Source of the DNA: Henricia sp. BOLD:AAB3569
Lineage: Eukaryota > Echinodermata > Asteroidea > Spinulosida > Echinasteridae
NCBI GenBank assembly: GCA_037783545.1
Contig: JBBELK010000008.1
Span: 821,001-885,000 of the forward strand
Reading direction: 5' to 3'
Length of the DNA: 64,000 bases
Shown here: piece by piece, positions 32,577-41,639 of the stretch
How positions within the stretch are numbered: position 1 is the first letter of the stretch
Layout: each line of letters opens with the position of its first letter
Program-made: the position numbers and the translations under genes
Notes under the pieces: generated by a model
Database searches by the model: none
What the model was told of the DNA's origin: nothing
What the model saw: only the letters and a program-made list of their open reading frames with translations

Positions 32577-33515
32577 CTATCGTTTGTCAGCAGCACTAAA
32601 TGTCAGGAAGAATGTGGGAATCCCTAATTGGCGAATCATTGCAAATAGGTCTTTCTTGGATTTTTCCCAGAAGGCAGGTGTACCTCTAATTTGGGTAAGG
32701 AATCGGTAACCTTCATCTCGTTGTATGAGTTCCCTAACTTTATCATGGTTTGTTAGCATAGATGCAGTGATTGGTCGACCATCTGCAGTCTTTGGCGTTC
32801 CTATCCTCAGGGCTATAGATATATTTGAATTGATCATGTTGAGTTCCTTTGCATATTGAGCAAAAAATATATATTCTGGATTACTTGCAAATCTGTTGTC
32901 AGCTGAGAACAATCTGGCATTGAAATACCTTGAGGGTGAAAGCTTCTGGTCTCTTTCACTGTCATTTGTGTTTGTAGCATTAGGGAACTCTACAGGAAAA
33001 GATTTTGCTTCCATGCTCAATACTTTGTTTGGATAATTGCCTTCCGCTGGAGCTAATGCCAGAATCGTAGTATCATGTTTATCTGCAACATACTGGGCAA
33101 AGTCAATTGGATGCAAGAATGAACAGAGAGGGGCTGATGTATTTGTAACATCATCATTTTGAACTTGGTGTATGTTATCATCAGGTGGAGACTGATCAAC
33201 ATTGTCATCAGCATCCACTTTGGATTTGTCGTCATGATTTTGGTGATTTGATGAGCTAATTTCAAAATCAGACTGATCTGCAATATTGCCAGAGGGCCAA
33301 TCTTGATGGACATCAGTTGGTGTTGCATTGGTAGATGTACGCTCAGCATGTTGTTCGGTGACATTTTGTTGAGAGTAGTCGCTATTAATTAGTTCATCAT
33401 TTAAAAGCTCATCAAATTCTTGGAAGTCGATATGAATATTATTATACAATGGATTATTCATTTTTAACCATTGTAGTGCTTGTCGTATTTTGGCAGGATT
33501 GACATCTTGGCACAT
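32577..33515 (-). CDS. Helitron N-terminal region before Rep
   Basis: 312 residues. It begins with VNPAKIRQALQWLKMNNPLYNNI, typical of the region after DUF6570 in Helitron and PIF1-type proteins. An acidic Asn/Asp-rich linker follows, then the Helitron_like_N start (ARLFSADNRFASNPEYIFFA... to FFLTFSAADKR). The frame closes with TAG where relatives have Trp and then continues in frame into the Rep ORF. Confidence 0.75.
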   Translation of the reverse strand: MCQDVNPAKIRQALQWLKMNNPLYNNIHIDFQEFDELLNDELINSDYSQQNVTEQHAERTSTNATPTDVHQDWPSGNIADQSDFEISSSNHQNHDDKSKVDADDNVDQSPPDDNIHQVQNDDVTNTSAPLCSFLHPIDFAQYVADKHDTTILALAPAEGNYPNKVLSMEAKSFPVEFPNATNTNDSERDQKLSPSRYFNARLFSADNRFASNPEYIFFAQYAKELNMINSNISIALRIGTPKTADGRPITASMLTNHDKVRELIQRDEGYRFLTQIRGTPAFWEKSKKDLFAMIRQLGIPTFFLTFSAADKR

Positions 33516-33530
33516 ATGGTGGCCTTTGTA

Positions 33531-33839
33531 TTATAGTTTCCTTTTTAGTTTCCGTTTAGTGACTCTTACCAGGCTTTCGTCTGTAGGAAGCCTTGGTAAG
33601 TGCTGTGCAATACTATCTACATCCGATTTGACACACACAACTTGACCATGAATTCCTTTTTGTGAACCTTTTATTAAGGGTATTATTTTCATGAATGCAA
33701 TGGAAGGAGAAATTAGATGTCTTTCTAGCATGTTCAACTGATTTAGTTCAAAAGGCTGATCATGTAGAGAAAGTTTGTTTGTAGTTGCTAATACTGGAAG
33801 ATGACGTTTGGATATGTTGTTAAGACAAGTATAGCATAT
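33531..33839 (-). pseudogene. DUF6570-like segment of the Helentron
   Basis: Open from after the stop at 33840. Features are CYTCLNN, then LNMLERHLISPSIAFMKI, GSQKGIHGQVVCVKSD and HLPRLPTDESLVRVTKRKLK, the usual layout of DUF6570 found upstream of Helitron_like_N. It ends in TAA, after which YKGHHM continues in the same frame. The first methionine-started ORF here is only 68 codons. Confidence 0.65.
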
Positions 33840-34104
33840 TCATGTGTTATTGGAAGGTAAGCTTTCGTAATTTCTTTCTGCAGGTAGTACTTTTAAAAGT
33901 ATCTGTTTGTCATACTTTGATTTGTTGAATGATTTCACTTGCTTTTTGAAGAAGATACGGTTGCATACTAGAAAGATGTACACAAGTTGATCTCTTTTGC
34001 AAGATGTTTGGAAGGCTTTTATAACGTTTTCTATGGAAGTCTTCTTTTTTATTGAATTCTTCTTTACTTTTGTTATTATTGTTGTTTGTTTTTCTGGATT
34101 TGCA

Positions 34105-35240
34105 TACTTCAGTCGAGCTTGATCTTTTGCTTGTTGTTTTTTCCTAGCTCTTTTTTCAGGAGTTGCATAGTCTGCTTGCGCTTGATCTTTTGCTTGTTGT
34201 TTTTTCCTAGCCCTTTTTTCAGGAGTTGCATAGTTTGCTTGCGCTTGATCTTTTGCTTGTTGTTTTTTCCTAGCTCTTTTTTTCAGGAGTTGCATAGTCT
34301 GCTTGCGCTTGATCTTTTGCTTGTTGTTTTTTCCTAGCCCTTTTTTTCAGGAGTTGCATAGTCTGCTTGCGCTTGATCTTTTGCTTGTTGTTTTTTCCTA
34401 GCTCTTTTTTCAGGAGTTGCATAGTCTGCTTGCGCTTTATCTTTTGCTTGTTGTTTTTTCCTAGCTCTTTTTTCAGGAGTTGCATAGTCTGCTTGCGCTT
34501 TATCTTTTGCTTGTTGTTTTTTCTTAGCTCTTTTTTCAGGAGTTGCATAGTCTGCTTGCGCTTTATCTTTTGCTTGTTATTTTTTCTTAGCTCTTTTTTC
34601 AGGAGTTGCATAGTCTGCTTGCGCTTTATCTTTTGCTTGTTGTTTTTTCCTAGCTCTTTTTTCAGGAGTTGCATAGTCTACTTGCGCTTGATCTTTTGCT
34701 TGTTGTTTTTTCCTAGCCCTTTTTTCAGGAGTTGCATAGTTTGCTTGCGCTTGATCTTTTGCTTGTTGTTTTTTCCTAGCTCTTTTTTTCAGGAGTTGCA
34801 TAGTCTGCTTGCGCTTGATCTTTTGCTTGTTGTTTTTTCCTAGCCCTTTTTTTCAGGAGTTGCATAGTCTGCTTGCGCTTGATCTTTTGCTTGTTGTTTT
34901 TTCCTAGCTCTTTTTTCAGGAGTTGCATAGTCTGCTTGCGCTTTATCTTTTGCTTGTTGTTTTTTCCTAGCTCTTTTTTCAGGAGTTGCATAGTCTGCTT
35001 GCGCTTGATATTTTGCTTGTTGTTTTTTCCTAGCTCTTTTTTCAAGAGTTGCATAGTCTGCTTGCGCTTGATCTTTTTCTTGTTGTTTTTTCCTAGCTCT
35101 TTTTTCAGGAGTTGCATAGTCTGCTTGTGCTTGATCTTTTGCTTGTTGTTTTTTCCTAGCTCTTTTTTCAGGAGTTGCATAGTCTGCTTGCGCTTTATCT
35201 TTTGCTTGTTGTTTTTTTCTAGCTCTTTTTTCTGGAGAAT
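34105..35240 (-). repeat. 63-bp coding tandem repeat, about 18 copies
   Basis: The unit encodes 21 residues (KRARKKQQAKDQAQADYATPE). A few units have one extra T in the poly-T run and are 64 bp. Each of those shifts the frame to a second periodic reading (MQLLKKELGKNNKQKIKRK...). Similar lysine/arginine-rich TPEKR repeats occur in other Helitron-borne proteins. The array is highly homogeneous, so recent unequal exchange is likely. Confidence 0.95.
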
Positions 35241-36351
35241 TGTAATTGTTGTGAGCTTTTCGTTTTGAAGTTGCTTGCAAGTGCTCATCATACCTATACT
35301 TGTCATGTGCTTTTTGTCGCTTGTGAGCTAAATATTTTTCCTTGGCTTCTAAAGAAAGGGATCTTAACCAACGAGTAAACCTGGTTTCGTTTTTGTCTGT
35401 TGATTTGTTAATGTGTAATGGACCTGTTGGATGGTTGTTTTCGTTGATAGTATTGTCAACTTGACATGTAGCAACATCTACATTTACATGATTTGGGTCC
35501 TGAGGAGTTGTTTGGTTTGGAGTTATAAGGTCCTTATGCGCAATGGACACTTCGATTTCTGTTGAGTTGTTATCAGATGAACGCTGTATTGCTGGACAAT
35601 GTGATTGTAAAGGTTGTAAATTTGGACGGTTTATTTTGATGGGTCTAATTTCTATTATTGTTGACTTGGGTAAATGCAAAGATGCATTTAGTGAAAACAT
35701 GTAAGAGATAATATTGTCAATATCTTGAAAAAGCAGGAGAACAGCAGTGCCATTTGCATCAAGCAAGCCAAAATTACTTCTGGAGTGGGGATCGAAAATT
35801 GCATACTGTCCATCTTTGTTTCGAAAAAGTGCCATCATGAATTCACCAAGGACGATGATACTTTCATCAGAAACAGTAAGGGCTTGTTGCAAAGCAATAT
35901 CGAATGAATCTATTAAAGTACTAGTACTTTCCAATTTTCCATAGATGCTGTCCATTAAATCAACAGTGTAGTTACACATGTTCATAGAAAACTCAGAGGG
36001 CAGGTCGTCTGTTGAAAGATACCTAGATGTTGGGAGGTTTAAATGTGGAGCTACAGACCGATACAAACTATCACCATGTTGTAACACCTCATCAATGTCA
36101 TGTGCGTTGATACATGTATCTTGAGTTTGCACATAAGCAAGCATAATAAGAGCATTGCAGGAACACTGACGGCCCACTGATTCAACAGGAAACTGGGATA
36201 GATCTCCTTGGTGGAAGTTTCCACATATTATTTGATTGAAGTGTGGTAACACTAGATGGTCAGATGAGATGTTTGTTGCATTTCTGGCCGTTTTTGCACA
36301 AATTGAACTACATTTCGCTCGAGATCTTGCATTTCGCTCGAGATCTTGCAT
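34840..36351 (-). CDS. Helentron ORF with herpesvirus-tegument-like cysteine protease domain
   Basis: 503 residues. Residues about 45-240 resemble the deneddylase/deubiquitinase fold of herpesvirus large tegument proteins (peptidase family C76). A cysteine lies in SVGRQCSCNALIMLAY (C63), then IDEVLQHGDSLYRSV, then the Asp-x-His pair in YAIFDPHSRS (D187, H189), followed by GTAVLLLFQDIDNIISYMF. All three presumed catalytic residues are present. After a polar linker (to about residue 340) comes the 21-residue basic repeat. The family match is my reading of motifs and was not searched. A role in removing ubiquitin or NEDD8 from host factors is inference. The start Met is uncertain because a duplicated segment (36306-36350) encodes the first residues. 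Confidence 0.65.
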   Translation of the reverse strand: MQDLERNARSRAKCSSICAKTARNATNISSDHLVLPHFNQIICGNFHQGDLSQFPVESVGRQCSCNALIMLAYVQTQDTCINAHDIDEVLQHGDSLYRSVAPHLNLPTSRYLSTDDLPSEFSMNMCNYTVDLMDSIYGKLESTSTLIDSFDIALQQALTVSDESIIVLGEFMMALFRNKDGQYAIFDPHSRSNFGLLDANGTAVLLLFQDIDNIISYMFSLNASLHLPKSTIIEIRPIKINRPNLQPLQSHCPAIQRSSDNNSTEIEVSIAHKDLITPNQTTPQDPNHVNVDVATCQVDNTINENNHPTGPLHINKSTDKNETRFTRWLRSLSLEAKEKYLAHKRQKAHDKYRYDEHLQATSKRKAHNNYNSPEKRARKKQQAKDKAQADYATPEKRARKKQQAKDQAQADYATPEKRARKKQQEKDQAQADYATLEKRARKKQQAKYQAQADYATPEKRARKKQQAKDKAQADYATPEKRARKKQQAKDQAQADYATPEKKG

Positions 36352-36544
36352 TTCGTCGAGGCATTTTATTTATATTGAAAAAGTAATGTGTGAAAGAGAG
36401 ATGAATGTTTTAAAATAATAAACTTGTTTTTTTATGTTTATGCTTTTTACTTTTTTAGCTTTGCAAAATATATTTGTTACAGCTATGTGTAGTTATTGAG
36501 GTTTTAACCTCTGTATTTTTATTGGTGTACAACTGTGCACAACT

Positions 36545-37830
36545 GTCTTGTGAGGCTTTTTGATGCAGGTTTGTACGTGTATCTTTAGGCTTTTTGGTCA
36601 CGTTTTCAGCGTTAATTTTAGGCTTTTTGATGCAGGTTTGTACATGTACCTTTGGGCTTGTTTACTGCAGGCTTTCACCTGTATCTTAAGGCTTTTTTAT
36701 ACATGTTTAACCTGTAATGTTCGGCTTTTTAAACAGGTGTACACCTGTCTTTTTATGCAGGTTTTAACTGTATCCTTGGGCTTTTTCATGCAGGTTTTCA
36801 CCTGTATGGTTAGGCTTTTTCATGCAGGTTTTCACCTGTATGGTTAGGCTTTTTGATACAGGTTTTCACAGGTATACTTTGGCTTTTTGATGCAGGTTTT
36901 CACCTGTATGGTTAGGCTTTTTGATGCAGGTTTTCACCTGTATCTTTGGGCTTTTTGATGCAGGTTTTCACCTGTATCCTTGGGCTTTTTGATGCAGGTT
37001 TTCACCTGTATCCTTAGGCTTTTTGATGCAGGTTTTCACCTGTATTCTAGTTTCTAAGGTTTCTTTATGCATGTAATCACCTGTATCCTTAGGCTTTTTG
37101 TTGCAGGGTTTGACCTGTGTTTTTGGATGCAGGTTTTGATGCGTGTCCTCAGATTTGTCGGTGCAGATTTTCAACTGTATCGTGAGTTTTTTATGCAGGT
37201 CTTAATTTGTATCTTTACGCTTTTTGATGCAGATTTCAATTGTACTAATTGTTAATTGTTTGATACCAGCTTAACTTATAACCGTTTCGCTTTGTTCTTA
37301 AGGTTCTCACCTTTGAGAAGTTGTAGGTAGTAGTTGGTCGTCAGTTCTTGTTATTCGTTGAGCTAAAATTGAGAGAAGAAACACGGAAAGAAAAAAATAT
37401 TGAAACACCAGATGTGGAATGTATCCTTAGGTTTTTGATGCAGGTTTTGACCAGTGTTCGTAGGTTTTTTATGCCTGTACTGGTATTCACCTATATCCTT
37501 TGGATTTTTGTTGCGGGGTTTCACCTGTATCATTAGGTTTTTTATACAGGTTTTGACTCGTGTCCTTGGATGTTTTGATGCAGGTATTCACTTGTACCAT
37601 GAGAGTTTTCAATGCAGGTCTTCATCTGTACTGTTATGCTTTTTTATGCAGATTTAAATTGTAATAATCGTTAGGCTTTTTGATACAGGCCTAACCTATA
37701 TAACACTTTCGCTTTGTTCTTAAGGTTCTCACCTTTGAAAAGTTGTAGTTGGTCGTCAGTTCTTGTTATTCCTTGAGCTAAAAATGAAAAAAGCACAGAA
37801 AGAACCAAAATGTTGAAGCACTTACTATAC
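36545..37830. repeat. Minisatellite of about 36 bp upstream of the Helentron ORFs
   Basis: Units such as GGCTTTTTGATGCAGG followed by TTTTCACCTGTATC recur more than 25 times with drift. A second-level repeat is visible: the segment CGCTTTGTTCTTAAGGTTCTCACC and following bases occurs at about 37285 and 37705. Tandem arrays near an end are a known feature of Helentrons and their short relatives, so this may be part of the element. Confidence 0.8.
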
Positions 37831-38652
37831 TCTAAATACAAAAGAATGAAACACTTACTTTTTAAAGGAGTGAATCCTTTATAAAAAGCACTCCAAAAGA
37901 GTGAAAATCACTTTTAAAAACAGGGCTGTGACCAGAGCAGTTTAAAAAAATAGGAACGTGCGTGGCTATACATGTATATGGGCGTGGTTTCTTAAGGGGA
38001 GGGGCAGGGGAGAGCCGTAGAGACTACATCGTACATGTGGCTCCTATAGTATAACATAAAAACAATAAGAAAGCATTAAGGAATCACATCCAGGGCCACA
38101 GACATTTCTGTAAGTGTAAATGCCCCGCAACATTTTTCTTGAGAATGAGTTGTTAAAGTTAAAAACTGTCTACTCTTTAGTCTTTAAATAGTCTTACTCA
38201 ACTTTCTACAAAAATGTTTTGCATGTTTGGGGCCACGATAAGGATTTTGATATTCCCACAACAAAGATTAGCTACATATGTACGTGCGCTTGCCGGGCCG
38301 CATTTTTTTTTTGGGCACCGCAGCAGGGGTACACCCCAATTTTTCAACCCGAATAGAGTCTAAAGTTTCCAATGACTGATACTTCTCAAGTGACAATCTT
38401 GGAAATCGTCAGAAGTAGAACTCTTACTCTCACTATATTACAAAAAAAGAAGAAACCAAGAAATTTTGAAAAATCTCAAACATTACTGAGATTCGAACCA
38501 GGGACCTTATGATTACAAGTTGAGTTCTCTTCTAACCAGACCACGAAGCTGGTTGCAAACCGACCGCATTCAAAACCCTAAATTCCTTAGTTTAAAATAA
38601 CTAACCCTAAACCCTAACCCTGAACCCTAACCTATTATATAGTCTCCTCTCT
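37831..38652. other. No gene seen; tRNA-like motif near 38490
   Basis: AT-rich sequence. Near 38487-38556 the minus strand has a B-box-like word (GGTTCGAATC) and text like an anticodon arm, suggesting a tRNA-derived fragment. Just after it, 38600-38635 holds a short AACCCTA-type run resembling telomere repeat (about four imperfect units). Confidence 0.4.
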
Positions 38653-39310
38653 AGCCCCGCGAGCAGTGCTTCGGGTGGGAAAACCCTCAGCCCTGTCGTC
38701 TAATATACCCAAAATCTGTGGCAAACTCACGCAAATGAAATTTGTCCCATGGCTCTGATATTTGCTCAATAGGTGCACTCACCCCAGTTTATAAATATTC
38801 CGAAGAGTACGCATCGATCCGATGTCTAGTTTCGGTGAAATCGTGGGGAAAGTTTGAGACCTTTCGTGCGATGAAATACCTTCTCTTTGACCAAAAATCA
38901 AATATCCGCATGCGCGAGAGCGGAGAGGTCAACACAATCTAGACTGGTTTGCTGTCCTCATATTTACCTTCCCTTCATATCTTACGACGAAGGGAAGTAA
39001 ATTGAGGATGTGGAACCAGTCTAGTGTTGACCTCTCCGCTCTCGCGCATGCGCATATTTGATTTTTGGTCAAAGAGAAGGTATTTCATTGCACGAAAGGT
39101 CTCAAACTTTCCTCACGATTTCACCGAAACTAGACATCGGATCGATGCGTACTCTTCGGAATATTTATAAACTGGGGTGAGTGCACCTATTGAGCAAATA
39201 TCAGAGCCAGCCATGGGACAAATTTCATTTGCGTGAGTTTGCCACAGATTTTGGGTATATTAGACGACAGGGCTGAGGGTTTTCCCACCCGAAGCACTGC
39301 TCGCGGGGCT
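38653..39310. mobile_element. 658-bp fold-back element
   Basis: Two arms of about 300 bp, nearly identical inverse copies, starting AGCCCCGCGAGCAGTGCTTC and ending in its complement. The centre is at about 38980. No ORF and no clear target duplication. The ORF-like readings in each arm are mirror images and not genes. Confidence 0.85.
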
Positions 39311-40001
39311 ATCTCCTCTCAAGACGCTAAAAAGGTACAAATTTATTTTTTTCTTTTCTTTTGTAGTGGTGAAAAAAAAAAATTACGCTGCCGGGCCAGT
39401 GTACGAGTTGGTTGGCGTACGAGTTGGTCCGCGTACGAGTTGACCAGCTTCCGTGACAGCAGAATTAATAATTTATTTCAAAAGGACCCAGGCAATGAAA
39501 GCTGCGATTATTTACAGCCATAATTTCTTAATGTTATTTTACAATAGGCCTAGGCTACGACAAATCCCCATGACATGTTCAGCTAATTTTTTAAGTGAAC
39601 TTAGCATGAAACGGAAGAAAAACGATCAAAAACCTGAGATCAGGAGCTGTCAAAAATGCTACGAAGCGAAAAGTTTATGGAGTACCTACCATGTATATGT
39701 ACCACGTACACGTACATCACTAGATTGGTCCCCTGTCCATGGCCATGTGCGCTACGCTGCTCTCGCTCATGAATACACGAAGGGGAAGTAAATATGTCGA
39801 CAGGATAGGATAGCCAGTGTAGTATATTAAGGCGTCGCGTCACCACGTGTGCTGCGCTAGCGGAGTCTGGTTGCGGTGCGACATGTTTCATAATTTTCTG
39901 CGTAAAAAGAACGGGTCAGGGCCTACACTTAAACTGGTTTCCGCGAGTTCCACACATTTCACAGAATTAGCCTTTGTTCAAGGCCTCGCAGGTTAGAACA
40001 C
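39311..40001. other. No gene seen; CGAGTTGG motif cluster
   Basis: Three copies of GTACGAGTTGGT-like words at about 39400-39445 resemble the minisatellite arms at 18990-19535. The rest is unremarkable. Confidence 0.4.
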
Positions 40002-40373
40002 TTATTATTATTATTATTATTTCTTTCTGGTATTCATACCAAGGATTCCTCAATAGTGCTCATTGCACTGTCACTCGCAAGCGTGAGGAAACCCATGAAG
40101 AATTAGAATTAGAAATGCATGGCCAGAGACACCGGGGATGATCCCCCTTGCTCTTAACGAAAGAATGCTCTGGGATCTTTAGAGTGCGTTTCCATTACCT
40201 AACACACTGGACCAACGGCTTTACATCCCTTCTGAAGGATGGAGCAAGTGTGGTTGAGTGCCTTGCCCAAGGGCACAGGTACCGTAGCCGTGGGGAGGTT
40301 CGAACCTGCAACCCCAAGTTTTCACCTATGACTGCGAGTCAACGACCTAAACCGCTCGGCCACGGTACCCCCC
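40002..40373 (-). mobile_element. tRNA-derived SINE
   Basis: On the minus strand it starts with a tRNA-like head (GGTACCGTGGCCGAGCGGTT, B box GGTTCGAACCTCC). A body follows with GCCCTTGGGCAAGGCACTC and CTTCAGAAGGGATGTAAAGC-type text that I recall from invertebrate deuterostome repeats. It ends in an AAT repeat tail (TTATTATTATT on the plus strand, 40004-40020). The head resembles a class II tRNA (Leu/Ser type). It was probably mobilised by a LINE with a matching tail; the AAT tail of the LINE at 6588 makes that family a candidate. Confidence 0.75.
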
Positions 40374-40429
40374 GTTTTAAACTTCACGCGCGTTGATACG
40401 TGTGCTTCCACGCGTCTAATGTATTTTTG

Positions 40430-40660
40430 ATTCAAGTGGTCAGTTTTGGCGATGTTGGCAGTGGTATTTTGAGCTCGCCATTGAACATAGACTCCAAAAA
40501 TACCACTCAAAGACCATTTGGACGAAGTTTAAAATTTCGGCCAGTGGTCAGTTTTGTCGATGTTTGTTGGTATTTTTTTAACTCGCCGTTGAACGTAGAT
40601 TCCAAAAATACAACCAAAGTCCATTTGGACGAAGTTTAAAATTTCGGCCACTGCTGACCA
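40430..40660. repeat. Direct repeat of about 110 bp, two copies
   Basis: GTGGTCAGTTTTGGCGATG to GAAGTTTAAAATTTCGGCC occurs at about 40436-40543 and, diverged, at about 40544-40655. A third partial copy of the end (GAAAATTTCGGCCACTGG) follows near 40740. Confidence 0.7.
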
Positions 40661-40974
40661 CTGACCACCACATCCAAAAAAAATTGCGCTTCCTCGCTGA
40701 CACCGAAAATGACCTTCATGTTGCCATACGATCAAGTTGAAAATTTCGGCCACTGGACTGACCAATGACCTATATATAGAACTCATAAGAAGCATATTTT
40801 GTATAAGATGGGACTCGGATCAACGAAGGTCCAAATTTGGCTGAAAACGACAAAGGATTTCGGCAAATATTGGCACATATAGCATTTAGGTCATTCCAAA
40901 CAGCCTGAAATAGCTGTTATGAAAGGTTTTTCTGACCTTTGAACACTGCAGAAGAATAGGGTTGGTTTTTACCG

Positions 40975-41222
40975 CTGCTGTACAAATTTACTCGATTCGG
41001 CGTTTCCTCGTTACTGTACAGTCAACGGCCCTTACTACTGCTGTACAAATTTGCTCGATTCGGCGTTTCCTCGTAGTAGTACAGTCAACGGCTCTTATGC
41101 TGCTGTACAAATTTGCTCGATTCGGCGTTTCCTCGTAGTAGTACAGTCAACGGCCCTTATGCTGCTGTACAAATTTGCTCGATTCGGCGTTTCCTCGTTA
41201 CTATACAGTCTACGGCCCTTAC
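40975..41222. repeat. 61-bp tandem repeat, four copies
   Basis: The unit GCTGTACAAATTTGCTCGAT to TACAGTCAACGGCCCTTA is repeated four times with few changes. Confidence 0.9.
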
Positions 41223-41388
41223 TAAAATGACCCGTACTGACCATTAGGTAGCCGATGGCCAAATTCTGTGAACAACCCATATGTAGCTTGGTCCAAAGAT
41301 GTTACTGACCACATTTGACATTAATTGGGTCAAAACTGTGGAAGGAGTAGCATTTTACATTTTTAAAGAAAATGACCAGTAGTGACCA

Positions 41389-41632
41389 GGGGCCAATTTC
41401 ATAGAGCTGCTTAAGCATAAAAAATTGCTTAAGCATGAAAAACTTTGCTTGATAAAATGAGGTTACCAGCAAAAATTTCATGTGATTGTCATGGTAATGA
41501 AACAGTCCTCTAAAACTGGTCATATAATATTTCTATCACATGAGGATTTCACTGGTAACATACTCTACTGAGCAAGAGTTTTTTGTGCTTAAGCAATTTT
41601 TTGTGCTTAAACACCTCTATGAAATTGGCCCC
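41389..41632. mobile_element. 244-bp MITE with GGGGCCAATTTCATAGAG ends
   Basis: Terminal inverted repeats GGGGCCAATTTCATAGAG with inner complementary AAGCA motifs. Flanks AGTAGTGACCA (41378-41388) and AGTAGTTGACCA (41633-41644) look like a target duplication with a 1-base difference. No ORF. I recall this terminal sequence as common in echinoderm genomes. Confidence 0.75.
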
Positions 41633-41639
41633 AGTAGTT

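Larger units (their letters stand above)
28340..37830 (-). mobile_element. Decayed autonomous Helentron-type Helitron
   Basis: A minus-strand rolling-circle transposon. Parts in order are an upstream minisatellite (37830-36545), a cysteine-protease domain plus coding repeat (36351-34105), a DUF6570-like region (33840-33531), an N-terminal Helitron region (33515-32577), HUH/Y2 Rep with helicase start (32531-30525), the rest of a PIF1-like helicase (30428-29160) and an AP-endonuclease-like piece (about 29290-28885). From the repeat onward most domains lie in one frame broken by isolated stops near 33840, 33531, 32577 and 30525, with a frame change near 29280. The copy is therefore inactive but not very old. 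Exact termini were not found. The endonuclease domain identifies the Helentron/Helitron2 type. Confidence 0.8.

Noticed and set aside
34086-35268. Plus-strand Cys/Phe-rich ORFs (CIVCLRFIFCLLFF...)
   Set aside because: Antisense shadows of the Helentron's coding repeat.
38600-38640. Telomere or chromosome end
   Set aside because: Only about four imperfect AACCCTA units inside ordinary sequence; at most a small interstitial tract.
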